From assembly GCA_023415305.1 (NCBI GenBank), contig JAEZKZ010000117.1, forward strand, positions 186,001 to 250,000: a DNA stretch of 64,000 bases. Direction: 5' to 3'. Positions 46,080-55,332 of the stretch are shown here, in pieces. Made by a program: the position numbers and the translations under genes. This stretch comes from Bacillota bacterium. GTDB taxonomy: Bacteria; Bacillota; Clostridia; Acetivibrionales; DSM-1351. Positions within the stretch are counted from its first letter, which is position 1; every line of letters starts with the position of its first letter. The notes below the pieces were generated by a model. The model was given only the letters and a program-made list of their open reading frames with translations, did no database searches and had not been told where the DNA came from.

Positions 46080-46835
46080 TTAAACTACCGGTGCAAGCAA
46101 AATCCTACCTGTACCTCTGTAAACATTAACTAGGCCTTCACCTGAAACAGCAGAGCCTAAAAGGCTTTTACTTGATTTTTCAACTCTGAAATCAAGTGTA
46201 TCCGACCATGCAATGGCATAGTTTCCGTCTATTTTGACTTCATCATTTTGGAGAACAAATTCAATGAGCTCATTTCTCGGTACAGGACTCTCAAGTACAG
46301 CAACTCCCTGTCCTCTAAGGCACAGATTAAACAAACCCTCATTACCGAGTACGGCAGAGGAGAGATTTGATCTGGCTACAACATTTTGCTGTATTCTTGA
46401 TTCACATGCAAGGAATAATCCATCGTCCAGTACCAATCCGCCCCAATCCGATACTTCTTCAAGCAGAATGTGCTTATATGTGGGTTCCAGCATGAGTAAA
46501 CCGTTTCCCTGGTATTTAGGTTTTATTGCTGATTCTTTAGTCACTTTTGAGGATAAAGCTTTTCCAAGAAGATCACCAAAGCCCTTTACATCTGCTGCCA
46601 TGCTGACTGCACCTGCAGTCCACTGCATAGCACCGGCACTTATTGTATAGGCGCTGTTGTTAAGTTCTATTAAAACCTGTCTTTTTCTAACATTCATTTC
46701 TGATGCATAATACATAGCCATAGCATTTTCCGCACTTACGCTTATATCTTTTTTATATTCCAGAACCTTGACTTCACCTTTACTCTCAATTACCTCAATG
46801 TTTTTGTTCTCATAAAGATTTTTACATGTTACCAA
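46080..46835 (-). CDS. AIM24 family protein
   Basis: 251-residue protein of the AIM24 family (a beta-strand-rich, tubby-like or trimeric fold). Characteristic segments are GAMQWTAGAVSMAADV, GLLMLEPTYKHILLEEV, LDDGLFLACESRI and GEGLVNVYRGTGRILLAP. Function is unknown; bacterial relatives have been linked to membrane or stress responses. TTG start at 46835 with AAGGGGG eight bases upstream. It follows the MFS transporter gene by 25 bp, so the two may be cotranscribed. Confidence 0.83.
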   Translation of the reverse strand: MVTCKNLYENKNIEVIESKGEVKVLEYKKDISVSAENAMAMYYASEMNVRKRQVLIELNNSAYTISAGAMQWTAGAVSMAADVKGFGDLLGKALSSKVTKESAIKPKYQGNGLLMLEPTYKHILLEEVSDWGGLVLDDGLFLACESRIQQNVVARSNLSSAVLGNEGLFNLCLRGQGVAVLESPVPRNELIEFVLQNDEVKIDGNYAIAWSDTLDFRVEKSSKSLLGSAVSGEGLVNVYRGTGRILLAPVV

Positions 46836-46860
46836 TTGAAATTCCCCCTTTGTTTAATAA

Positions 46861-48207
46861 TCATGTTTCCGATGTGTTTATCTCATCCAAAGTCCGTCCT
46901 TTGGTTTCTACTCCGGCAACTGCAACTACTATTGCAACTACCGCAAATACTAATGTCAAAATTAAGAAAACATTGTTAAAGCCGGCCTGCTTGCCATTGG
47001 TTTGATAAATTACTCCCACAATATATGGAGCAGCTATGGCACCCAAACGTCCTACAGCAGCAGCCCAACCTGTTCCGCTGCCGCGAACCCTTGTGGGATA
47101 CACCTCGGGAGTATATGCATATACGGCACCCCAGGCACCAAGGCTGAAGAAGTATAACAGGCAGCCCGATATCAGTATGGATGTTACACTATCCCCATGG
47201 CCGAAGAGATATGCAGCCACCGCAGTACCTGCAAGATATATGGCTAAAACAGCCTTGCGGCCTATTTTTTCTATAAGATATGCAGCGCTGTAATATCCCG
47301 GCAGCTGCGCTATACACATGATCAATGTAAACTCGAAGCCCTTCACAAGGCTGAAGCCCTTACCCACCAGCAGTGTTGGCGTCCATAATACAAAACCGTA
47401 ATAACCGAAATTAATGCCTAACCACAATACCCAGAGAACAATTGTACGTCTTATATAAGCCCTCGACCACAATTCCGAAAGCATTACCCGACTTTTCTTT
47501 ACTTCTTTAACTGTCTTGTCATAGAATGTATCTGTATTCTTAATTCCTGCCTGCTGTTCCATTTTCGTTACAATTTCATCGGCTTCCTTCATCAGTCCTT
47601 TTTGTTCCAGATATCTCGGAGATTCAGGAATCCCCTTTCTCAAGTAAGCCGCATAAAGGGCGGGAACTCCTCCCAGCAGAAAACCTATCCGCCAGCCGTA
47701 CACAGGTATAAGGAGATAGGCAATTAACGCAGCAATAATCCATCCCCAGGCCCAGAAGCTCTCCAGATATACCACCATCCGCCCACGGATTTTTGTCGGA
47801 GAAAACTCACTGACAAGTGTAGATGCTGCGGGTAATTCTCCTCCCAAGCCCAGTCCCGTTAAAAATCTGAATAATAATAAAAGCTCAAAGTTTGGTGCCG
47901 CCGCTGATAAGCCGCTGGCTATACCGAATAAAATAAGCGTGTAGGTAACTACAGTTCTCCTGCCCCACCTGTCGGAAACCATACCGGCAACTGCTGCACC
48001 GATAGCCATACCCACCGCAGAAGCGCTTCCCAGTAAACCCAGATCCGATGGCTCCAGCTTCCATTCATTTCCGATAGAAGCCATAACACCTGAAACCATT
48101 CCCTGGTCCATGGCATCAAACATCCAGCCTATTCCTGTTAAGAATAAAACTCTCTTTAGTAATGAGGTAGCGGGTAATCTGTCAATTCTTTGTGAAATAC
48201 TGCTCAT
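46861..48207 (-). CDS. MFS transporter (12-TM, sugar/aromatic-acid or NiaP-like)
   Basis: 448-residue major facilitator transporter. FDAMDQGMVSGVMASIG opens helix 1; the loop 2-3 motif is VSDRWGRRTVV; PESPRYLEQKG in the central loop and a GWAAAVGRLGAIAAPYIVG segment later are typical of the NiaP/SV2/sugar-porter-like group. AGGAGGATCT precedes the ATG. The gene is 116 bp downstream of the last glycosyltransferase of the biosynthetic cluster with no visible terminator, so it may transport that product or a precursor, or be an unrelated uptake system. Confidence 0.85.
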   Translation of the reverse strand: MSSISQRIDRLPATSLLKRVLFLTGIGWMFDAMDQGMVSGVMASIGNEWKLEPSDLGLLGSASAVGMAIGAAVAGMVSDRWGRRTVVTYTLILFGIASGLSAAAPNFELLLLFRFLTGLGLGGELPAASTLVSEFSPTKIRGRMVVYLESFWAWGWIIAALIAYLLIPVYGWRIGFLLGGVPALYAAYLRKGIPESPRYLEQKGLMKEADEIVTKMEQQAGIKNTDTFYDKTVKEVKKSRVMLSELWSRAYIRRTIVLWVLWLGINFGYYGFVLWTPTLLVGKGFSLVKGFEFTLIMCIAQLPGYYSAAYLIEKIGRKAVLAIYLAGTAVAAYLFGHGDSVTSILISGCLLYFFSLGAWGAVYAYTPEVYPTRVRGSGTGWAAAVGRLGAIAAPYIVGVIYQTNGKQAGFNNVFLILTLVFAVVAIVVAVAGVETKGRTLDEINTSET

Positions 48208-48323
48208 TAGATCCTCCTACATATAGCTTATTTTCTGTCTTCAAATGCTATTACCTCGTTATAACATTTTTTATTAAAATATGCAACAGCTACTAATAAA
48301 CTATATCACCACTAAAGATTGAC

Positions 48324-49382
48324 CTAAGCTCTAAGTAATTCCAGTTTTCTCTTTTGTTGTACAATAATAGCTTCTAATTCCCGGAAATCACTAAATGAGA
48401 ACATCGCTTTTGATGCTCCGACAAAATCCCTGGCAAGGATTTTTTTAATAATAATTTTATCTGATACTCTGCAATTTGGCAGGTATTTTTCTCCTTCTTT
48501 CACAAACCAGTAATAGTTTTCAATTATTGAAGCGATTTCCTCTTCTTCAATAGTGTGAATGGATCTGCTCAACATCCACAGGAAATAATCCATATCAAGG
48601 TGAAACTTTAGAGAAATATAGTCTATTTTGTATTGCTTTGCAGCATCGACAAGAAGTTTTTGAGTATCGTTATATTCCTTAAAAAATGTTTTGGAAATAT
48701 TTTGAGTTAAAGAAGGGTTCTCTTGATTTTCTCTGATACGGTACTTGTATATTGAAACCGGAAGGGCTGTTATTTTTTCGGCAGCCATCATATACTTAAA
48801 AACAAATACGGCATCTTCTCCAATAGCATTAGCTGGGAAGCTTAAATTATGCTTTAAAATGAAATCCTTGCGATAGATTTTAGACCAGGTAGCCGGTGGA
48901 ATATTAAGCAACTGAGGCTGTTTGTACAAGGAGGTATTTACAACAATTTCATCAACCGGTTTATAGCTGCCCTCTGACTCCTTACGAAAATAATTATGCC
49001 CGGCTGTTACAAGATCAGATTCATATGTACTTATGGCATTGTACATTATCTGACAGGTATCTGGCATATACTTGTCATCAGAGTCTAAAAACATGATGTA
49101 CTTTCCGGCTGCTCTTTGTATACCCACATTTCTGGGGTGACCTGCTCCACCTGAGTTCTGCGGCAAATGTACCGCTGTGAAGTTATTGTACTTTTTTGAA
49201 TATCTATCCATGATTTGACCGCTGTTATCGGTTGAGAAGTCATTAACCATAATAACTTCGAAATTATCTAATCCGATAGATTGCACTGTCAAGCTCTCCA
49301 GACATTCTTCCAGATACTCCTCAACATTATAAACCGGGACAATAACAGAAACCTGATACTCTTTTTTTTGCTCAGCACACAT
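48324..49382 (-). CDS. Glycosyltransferase family 2 (WcaA-like)
   Basis: 352 residues. A GT-A nucleotide-diphospho-sugar domain opens the protein: VSVIVPVYNVEEYLEECLESL, VIMVNDFSTDNSGQIMD and the metal-binding KYIMFLDSDDKYMPD. The C-terminal half (about 220-352) is helical and of unknown role. RBS AAGGAAGGT lies before the ATG. Last glycosyltransferase of the cluster that begins with the second ACP at 62.5 kb. Probably adds a sugar to the cluster product; target unknown. Confidence 0.88.
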   Translation of the reverse strand: MCAEQKKEYQVSVIVPVYNVEEYLEECLESLTVQSIGLDNFEVIMVNDFSTDNSGQIMDRYSKKYNNFTAVHLPQNSGGAGHPRNVGIQRAAGKYIMFLDSDDKYMPDTCQIMYNAISTYESDLVTAGHNYFRKESEGSYKPVDEIVVNTSLYKQPQLLNIPPATWSKIYRKDFILKHNLSFPANAIGEDAVFVFKYMMAAEKITALPVSIYKYRIRENQENPSLTQNISKTFFKEYNDTQKLLVDAAKQYKIDYISLKFHLDMDYFLWMLSRSIHTIEEEEIASIIENYYWFVKEGEKYLPNCRVSDKIIIKKILARDFVGASKAMFSFSDFRELEAIIVQQKRKLELLRA

Positions 49383-49452
49383 TATTAATCTACCTTCCTT
49401 CTTATTGAAATGTTTACCTGTCTGTTCTTAAGTACTCGAAAGCTGGGAATTC

Positions 49453-50556
49453 TCAGTATCTTCCCAGAATAAAATCCTTTTTTATCTTTCTTGAGATTGG
49501 ATAATATGCCGGAGGGTTGCAACAATCCAAAAGTTGAATCCAAATATCCAGGTCAGTATCCTCAACAAAATCATTAACAAGGATTTTATAGTCATTTTTT
49601 GTGCTTAGCTCCAAAATAGTTTGCTTAATATCCTGAAGCTGCTCTTTATCATAAAAATCAATAATTATTTCGGGCTTATTGATTTTGTAGGTCTCCTCTA
49701 CACCTATAAACCGTGTTGCAATACTGTTAAATAGATCATATACTTCAATATCACTACTATTCCTAAAGGCTCCCTTGTTTTTTCTTAGAAAGATTTCAGT
49801 ATTTTCCCGCACTCCTTCAAGCTTGTCCTCGTCAACGAAAGTTCCTGAAAATCCATGGAATTGATGAAAAACCTCCAGTTTACTGTTTAATACTATTTTG
49901 ATTCCTTTCTTGTAGGCTCTGTATACCATTTCAATATCTTCTACACCCCATTTTTTTAAATCCTCATCGAAGCCCCCTATACTTTCAAGCCAGCTTTTGG
50001 GTAATGCCAGATTACAACTCAAACAATATAAAAATGGACAATCCATTCTTGAAGAATTGTATGACAACTCATTAAAAATATCATGACGAAATTCAATAAG
50101 TTCTTTATTATCAAGGCTGAATCTAAATTTATCAAATACACTGCCATCTTTAACACTGGTCACAGCCACTGTTTCAGGAATCATGATTCTGGTGCCTGCT
50201 ACCAATAAATCCTTCCTAACAGAAAAATATCTTTCCAGCTCAGAAAGGTAATCATCTTTCACCAAGATGTCGGCATCAATAAATATAATAATCTCTCCTT
50301 CTGCGCATTTCCAGCCGACATTTCTTGCCCTGGAACGGCAGGAATCAGCATTTCTTTCAAGATAAATATATTTAATATTAAAGGATGCCTTGATATTCTT
50401 TACTGCTTCTTCTGTACCATCTGTCGAGCCATCATCAACAATCACAACCTCATACTTGTCTTTCTTAAAACCTTTTAGTCTGCTTATGGCCGCTAATGTA
50501 TTGATTATCATATTTTTACTCTGATAGGTAGGTATGACAAAACTGTATTTTTTCAT
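49453..50556 (-). CDS. Glycosyltransferase family 2 with galactosyltransferase-like C-terminal segment
   Basis: 367 residues from ATG 50556 (GGAG 11 bp upstream; the frame extends to 50589). GT-A domain YSFVIPTYQSKNMIINTLAAI, EVVIVDDGSTDGTEEAV, and GEIIIFIDADILVKDDYLSEL with the DxD-like metal site. LPKSWLESIGGFDEDLKKWGVEDIEMVYRAYKKG is the chondroitin-synthase/GT27-like segment (GGFDE...W..ED.E). Follows the BtrH-type gene by 60 bp; likely sugar transfer in the cluster. Confidence 0.88.
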   Translation of the reverse strand: MKKYSFVIPTYQSKNMIINTLAAISRLKGFKKDKYEVVIVDDGSTDGTEEAVKNIKASFNIKYIYLERNADSCRSRARNVGWKCAEGEIIIFIDADILVKDDYLSELERYFSVRKDLLVAGTRIMIPETVAVTSVKDGSVFDKFRFSLDNKELIEFRHDIFNELSYNSSRMDCPFLYCLSCNLALPKSWLESIGGFDEDLKKWGVEDIEMVYRAYKKGIKIVLNSKLEVFHQFHGFSGTFVDEDKLEGVRENTEIFLRKNKGAFRNSSDIEVYDLFNSIATRFIGVEETYKINKPEIIIDFYDKEQLQDIKQTILELSTKNDYKILVNDFVEDTDLDIWIQLLDCCNPPAYYPISRKIKKDFILGRY

Positions 50557-50615
50557 AGCAAGGTCACTCCTATTAGTAAATTTTTGCATTCCCCAGCCAA
50601 ATGGAGTAATTGCAA

Positions 50616-51560
50616 TTAAATCTTTAACTTAAGGAAATTCAGCCAAAAATCCCTTTCCTCAATAAAAGCTTCAATAATTAAGCTCTCAGCCTTGTCAAGA
50701 TCAATTGCTCTTTTCCCGTAATAATACATAAACAGTAAATTTTTAATAACCCTCCACTGGTCGCCTATTTGCTCTATCCTCTCAACAACTCCATTAATAC
50801 AGGCCTCATCAAGCATACCTTTTTCCAATATATTATTAACCAATAATACATTTCCTTTGAGCCTGTTCGGTATCTTGCCGCATTCATTCCCAAGCCTGAA
50901 AATATTGGAAATATCAGACAGTAGTATATCCCTATTGAGGTTATTTTTAGTTTTTATTAGTTCCTCTAAATGAAGAACCAGCCTTTCTGCATTATGATAC
51001 ACCTGGCTGATACTTAATATATAAGGTTTCAGACAGGGGTTTTTAAACGTGATTATCCTGTAATCCTCCCGGTTATCCTTATAATCAGACTGAAATGCTT
51101 GAATCAGATTACTAGTAGGAATGGTTTTTACTCCATAGTCCAGATTCACGTTATCTTCAAAAGCATAAAATTGATTATTCTCATCATCAAAACCGACAAT
51201 AAACGAAAAATGCGGATTATGTACCTTGTTAAAAAACACCCCGTTTTCATCCCAATAAAACAGGTCGATATTAAGGGTCACATATGCATTGTTAACCAAG
51301 ATGTCTTTAAATTCCGCCAAGAAGTTGTTTCTGTCTTTAAATTTACACCTGTTAAATATAAAAATATCTCTAAAGTAATCATAATATTCTTTCGAATAGT
51401 CTACATAAAGTCCCGTAGGAAGAATCACATATCGATAGTCATTCATATATATAATTGGTTCATAACTCAGGTCTCTTTCCAGAAGTATTGAAAGCAACAT
51501 ATTTGTAATACAATTTCCCCAAAATTTATTGTATGGCTTTAATTCCTTGATATATTTCAT
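50616..51560 (-). CDS. BtrH-type acyltransferase-like protein, divergent copy 1
   Basis: 314 residues related to the BtrH N-terminal (PF14399-like) papain-fold family. Putative catalytic residues are C17 (KFWGNCITNMLLSIL), H117 (HNPHFSFIVGFDDENNQFYAFEDN) and D137. BtrH moves an acyl group from a carrier protein to an amine in butirosin synthesis. This copy is shorter and much more divergent than the two others in the cluster, so it may use another substrate. GGAGGTG precedes the ATG. It directly follows the ACP gene by 92 bp. Confidence 0.72.
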   Translation of the reverse strand: MKYIKELKPYNKFWGNCITNMLLSILLERDLSYEPIIYMNDYRYVILPTGLYVDYSKEYYDYFRDIFIFNRCKFKDRNNFLAEFKDILVNNAYVTLNIDLFYWDENGVFFNKVHNPHFSFIVGFDDENNQFYAFEDNVNLDYGVKTIPTSNLIQAFQSDYKDNREDYRIITFKNPCLKPYILSISQVYHNAERLVLHLEELIKTKNNLNRDILLSDISNIFRLGNECGKIPNRLKGNVLLVNNILEKGMLDEACINGVVERIEQIGDQWRVIKNLLFMYYYGKRAIDLDKAESLIIEAFIEERDFWLNFLKLKI

Positions 51561-51652
51561 AAGACACCTCCAGTTACTTCTATAAAAGTATTCATCAATC
51601 TACATTGATAAAAATATTTCAATCAATTGTAAATGGTCAGGTGCTTCTACAA

Positions 51653-51898
51653 CTATCCAAGTTTTTGAGTAATGATATCTTTTAATTTGTTGATAGTATT
51701 CAGATTTTGAAGTAATAGCTCGTCATCCTCAAACGTAATATTAAATTCATCTTCAAGGCCTATAACAATTTCAATAAAATTAACAGAATCCACTCCTATT
51801 CTGTTTAGTGTTTCGTCACCGGAAATTTCTCTGATTCTTTCAGGTTCAATTCTTAAAATATTTACTATGATCTTTTCAATTCTTTCAACCAATTCCAT
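51653..51898 (-). CDS. Acyl carrier protein 1 (BtrI-like position)
   Basis: 81-residue free-standing carrier protein. RIGVDSVNFIEIVIGLEDEF is the phosphopantetheine site, with S38 as attachment residue. It lies next to the ATP-grasp ligase and the decarboxylase, the same set that in butirosin synthesis loads glutamate on BtrI and decarboxylates it. No phosphopantetheinyl transferase is in the window, so activation would depend on one encoded elsewhere. Confidence 0.92.
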   Translation of the reverse strand: MELVERIEKIIVNILRIEPERIREISGDETLNRIGVDSVNFIEIVIGLEDEFNITFEDDELLLQNLNTINKLKDIITQKLG

Positions 51899-51917
51899 AA
51901 TGAATGTCTCCTCTAAA

Positions 51918-53276
51918 TTAGATTTTATTTTGTAAAAATGTGCTTATAACATTCTCAAGCTTTAGATTATATTCTTCAACTTTGTTCCAGTCCTCTGAAA
52001 CAATCAAGGTAAACACCCTGCCCACAAAAAAGTCCGAGCCCTCATGCAATTTGTATGGCAGTGTTCCTGCTGTATAAACCAACACCCCTTCCTTATTTTC
52101 CGGTTTCATCAGAATTCCTTCCCCTTCCAGGGTCTTGCACAATTCATGATATCCGACGGCTCTGTCCGGTAAGAATCTGAAGTATCTGGATAGGATTTTC
52201 CGGTCCTTAAGTATTTGGTTCAAAAACGATATGTAGGTTGACAGGGTAAAACGTCCGTTAATTTCAATAATAGGAATTATTTCGTCCTGATCGGTTATGA
52301 TCGAATCAATTCCGGCAACTCCTGTATAACCTAATTCGTACAGGTATTTTCCGATTGTCTTGCCATACTCCTTATAGGCTTCTATAATGTCCCCGTCGAT
52401 TCTGGGCGGTAACACAGAGCCGATATAAACAGTATCTCTTAGCAGTTGCTGTTTGATAGAAAAGACCTCAACCTCCCCTTTGGGAGAAACATAAATTTGA
52501 TAATTAATATCAAACTTCTTGTCATACCAGCCTTCTACCAGCCATTTTGCATTTTCACGACCTCTTGCAAACCGTGTTATCATGCGAAGTCCTGACTCTA
52601 GCTTTTCTCTGCTTTCAATGATATACAGGCCTTTTCCCGAAGCTCCGTTGGGTTCTTTAATAATAACTTTCTTAAAATAAGGCGCATTGCCTGTTAATTG
52701 CTCGTACTGCTGACGGATTTCGTCAATAGAATGACAGATCTTCCCGCTACATACCTTAAAACCAAGTATTTCAGATATTTCTCTGTTATATATTTTGTCG
52801 TTTATTCTGGCATTTACAAGGGCGGGTGCTCCCATCAACCGTATTCCGGCCTTTTTAGCAATAGCTTCTTCCAGATAGGTAACTGCATAAGGTACAAAAT
52901 ACACATCCTCCTTTATAGCAGTAATGTCCTTTAACTTTTGTAATAAACTTTCATCTTTAAGTACCAGTTCAGATATGGGGGTAAGTAAATCCGCATCTTC
53001 GGGTACTATAATGGTTGGAATGGAAAACCCAAGACTTTTAAGGTTGTTCAGATACTCAGCATCTGGCATTTTCCTGAGTATAACAATATCCTGTTCCCTA
53101 CAAATTAGGAGATTCATCTCTTCGATTCGGTTTACCGGTATATCCTCATTCCTGTCAACAATTCCGGCACTGAGAGTATTCCAATATTTTTCTGCCCCTA
53201 TATTGCACAACCAGACGATAATTCCTTTATCCCTATCCTTTTCAAGGTACTGAATTAAATTAAATTCCTTATTCAT
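51918..53276 (-). CDS. ATP-grasp ligase (BtrJ-like)
   Basis: 452-residue ATP-grasp enzyme. Key segments: IRLMGAPALVNARINDKIYN near residue 155, the glycine-rich ATP loop KVIIKEPNGASGKGLYII near 210, and the metal site IIPIIEINGRFTLSTY near 335 (E and N of EINGR). It should link a carboxylate to an amine or to the carrier-protein thiol at the cost of ATP; BtrJ loads L-glutamate on BtrI. Neighbours (ACP 1 on one side, PLP decarboxylase on the other) support that role. No strong RBS precedes the ATG at 53276 (TAAAGAATC only). Confidence 0.83.
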   Translation of the reverse strand: MNKEFNLIQYLEKDRDKGIIVWLCNIGAEKYWNTLSAGIVDRNEDIPVNRIEEMNLLICREQDIVILRKMPDAEYLNNLKSLGFSIPTIIVPEDADLLTPISELVLKDESLLQKLKDITAIKEDVYFVPYAVTYLEEAIAKKAGIRLMGAPALVNARINDKIYNREISEILGFKVCSGKICHSIDEIRQQYEQLTGNAPYFKKVIIKEPNGASGKGLYIIESREKLESGLRMITRFARGRENAKWLVEGWYDKKFDINYQIYVSPKGEVEVFSIKQQLLRDTVYIGSVLPPRIDGDIIEAYKEYGKTIGKYLYELGYTGVAGIDSIITDQDEIIPIIEINGRFTLSTYISFLNQILKDRKILSRYFRFLPDRAVGYHELCKTLEGEGILMKPENKEGVLVYTAGTLPYKLHEGSDFFVGRVFTLIVSEDWNKVEEYNLKLENVISTFLQNKI

Positions 53277-53327
53277 AATTATTTAAAGATTCTTTAGAGT
53301 TATAAACCAAGTCTGATAAGATTTAGT

Positions 53328-54575
53328 TTACAGATTGATTTCCAGTTCTCTCTGGCCCCTTAAAAAATCTTTCTTTCCCCACCTTTCTCTCAGAATATAG
53401 GTTTTACCTTCGTAATATAGGACCTCTGCTGCCAACGGGTGACTCAGGAACAACACTGGACTTTGTGTGCTTCCATAAGCTCCTGATTTATCAATCGCAA
53501 CAATATCACCCGGACCGGCCTCTGGCAGAACAACATTTTGTCCCACAACATCGGTAGGCGTACACAGTGGGCCAACCACGTTTACCTGCTCCTCGTTCTC
53601 TGTTTTATTTACAATGTGCATTGGGAAATTGTTGCGAATATATCTTCCCAGGAAAGCGGAAGACGCATGTTGATTTGAGCCGCCGTCACATACCAGATAC
53701 TTTTTACCCTTACACTCCTTCCTGTACAGAACCCTTGTCAGATAAGTGCCGGCTTGGGCCATAAGAAATCTTCCGCTTTCAACAAATACCTGCGTACCTG
53801 AAAGTTTCGCCTTATAATCCTGCCACATCACCGAAAAATCCTTGCCAAAGGTTTCTATATCCAGCGTGGAATCATCCTTGAAATAAGGTATTCCGAATCC
53901 TCCTCCAAGATTAAGGAATTTTAGCGTGAAATCACACTTCTCCGCTAATTCCAATGAAAGCTTGATTATCTGTTCCATACTAAGAATAATATTACTTGCG
54001 TTAAGAGCCTGAGTTCCGGTGTAAATATGTATTCCAATCACATTAACATTTGAAAGTGTTTTCAAATAGTTCAAAGCGTTCTCGGCATTTACCTGATCTA
54101 TTCCGAATTGGGTAGGTACACCGGTCATTTTTATACCTGAGCCTGCAATATCAAAATCAGGGTTTATTCTGACAGAGATATCTGCCTTTCTGCCTTTTTG
54201 TGCTGCCAGTTTATTTATACATTCAGCCTCTTCAACCGACTCAACATTTATACCGTATATTCCGGTGTCAACTGCAAACTCCAGTTCCTCAAGGTTTTTT
54301 CCCGGGCTGGTAAAAATGATGTTATCAGGTGCAAAGCCGGCAGCTACAGCAGTTTCCAATTCCCCCGACGATGCCACCTCTATTCCTGCACCAAGCTTTT
54401 TAAAAAGCTGGCATAGCCCGAGCAGCGGATTGGCCTTCATAGAATAAAATATTCCGAATTCTTCGGGCAAATTTTTTTTCAAAATCTCATACTGAGAAAT
54501 AATTCGGGCTGCATCATAGGTATAAAGCGGTGTACCAAACTCCTCTGCAAGCTCCTCAAGTATTTTATCCTCCAT
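53328..54575 (-). CDS. PLP-dependent decarboxylase (BtrK-like, DapDC/ODC fold type III)
   Basis: 415 residues of the alanine-racemase-like fold. K47 in FYSMKANPLLG is the PLP Schiff-base Lys. VASSGELETAVAAGF, GGGFGIPYF and VESGRFLMAQAGTYLTRV bind PLP phosphate, and VVGPLCTPTDVVG and IDKSGAYGSTQSP complete the active site. Lysine-pathway diaminopimelate decarboxylase is less likely, because the gene sits inside the ACP cluster. BtrK decarboxylates glutamyl-ACP to a GABA-ACP; an analogous reaction on carrier-bound amino acid is plausible here. Strong RBS AGGAGG; 11-bp overlap with the thioesterase gene. Confidence 0.87.
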   Translation of the reverse strand: MEDKILEELAEEFGTPLYTYDAARIISQYEILKKNLPEEFGIFYSMKANPLLGLCQLFKKLGAGIEVASSGELETAVAAGFAPDNIIFTSPGKNLEELEFAVDTGIYGINVESVEEAECINKLAAQKGRKADISVRINPDFDIAGSGIKMTGVPTQFGIDQVNAENALNYLKTLSNVNVIGIHIYTGTQALNASNIILSMEQIIKLSLELAEKCDFTLKFLNLGGGFGIPYFKDDSTLDIETFGKDFSVMWQDYKAKLSGTQVFVESGRFLMAQAGTYLTRVLYRKECKGKKYLVCDGGSNQHASSAFLGRYIRNNFPMHIVNKTENEEQVNVVGPLCTPTDVVGQNVVLPEAGPGDIVAIDKSGAYGSTQSPVLFLSHPLAAEVLYYEGKTYILRERWGKKDFLRGQRELEINL

Positions 54576-55302
54576 ATATTACCTCCTGTTCAGTCTGTAC
54601 CCTCACAAGTGTATCACTGATGATTTGCGTAATTTCCTCTGCAAACTTATGCAGGTAAAAATGCCCGCCTTCAAAGTAATAAAAATCACATTGCCCGGCA
54701 CAGTAATTTTTCCAGCAGCTCATATCCTCCGGTTGAGCCAGTTCATCCTCGTTACCGGCAAATACAGAGATATTAAAATTGAATTTACTTTTCAATTCTC
54801 CTGGTTTATAGGTCTCTAAAAGCTTATAATCGGCCCGTAAGGTTTGCAGGGCTGTTTTAAAAAGCGGTTTTATTTTAAACAAATTATCAGGTATCCCCCC
54901 AAGCTTGACAGCTTCCTTTTCAAACTCATCCTCAGAAAGTAAATGCAGATTTCTTTCTTCCTTTTTTATACTGGGCGGATACCTTCCCGAGAAGAATGCA
55001 TGTACCGGAAGCCTTACACCTTTCTCCTGAAAGGAGCAAAGCAATTCATATGCCATAATACTGCCCATACTGTGTCCCCATACCGCATATTGGCAGTCTG
55101 AACATTCTGTTTCAATTATTTGAACAAGCTCGGCAACAGCCTGCTGCAGACTGCTGTAATAGGGTTCCTTGTGTCTGTTACCCCGTCCGGGCAGTTCATA
55201 AGGACAGAGTTTAATTGAGCAGTCAAGTAATCTAATCCATCTTGAATATATGGAGGCTGAGCCCCCGGCATAAGGTAAACAAAAAAGCTTGATTTCACCC
55301 AT
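54565..55302 (-). CDS. Type II thioesterase (GrsT/RedJ-like)
   Basis: 245-residue alpha/beta hydrolase. Ser78 in the nucleophile elbow WGHSMGSIMAYELL, Asp near AGNEDELAQPED and His in EGGHFYLHKF form the catalytic triad. These enzymes clear or release acyl groups from carrier proteins in NRPS/PKS systems. Here the substrates would be ACP 1 or 2. GGGAGG precedes the ATG. Confidence 0.9.
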   Translation of the reverse strand: MGEIKLFCLPYAGGSASIYSRWIRLLDCSIKLCPYELPGRGNRHKEPYYSSLQQAVAELVQIIETECSDCQYAVWGHSMGSIMAYELLCSFQEKGVRLPVHAFFSGRYPPSIKKEERNLHLLSEDEFEKEAVKLGGIPDNLFKIKPLFKTALQTLRADYKLLETYKPGELKSKFNFNISVFAGNEDELAQPEDMSCWKNYCAGQCDFYYFEGGHFYLHKFAEEITQIISDTLVRVQTEQEVIYGG

Positions 55303-55332
55303 ATGAACCTCCCGAAGCCATATCGATTTTCA

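Noticed and set aside
53328..54575. Diaminopimelate decarboxylase of lysine biosynthesis
   Set aside because: The fold and PLP Lys fit, but the gene is inside an ACP operon next to the ATP-grasp ligase with overlapping reading frames; BtrK-like use is more likely.
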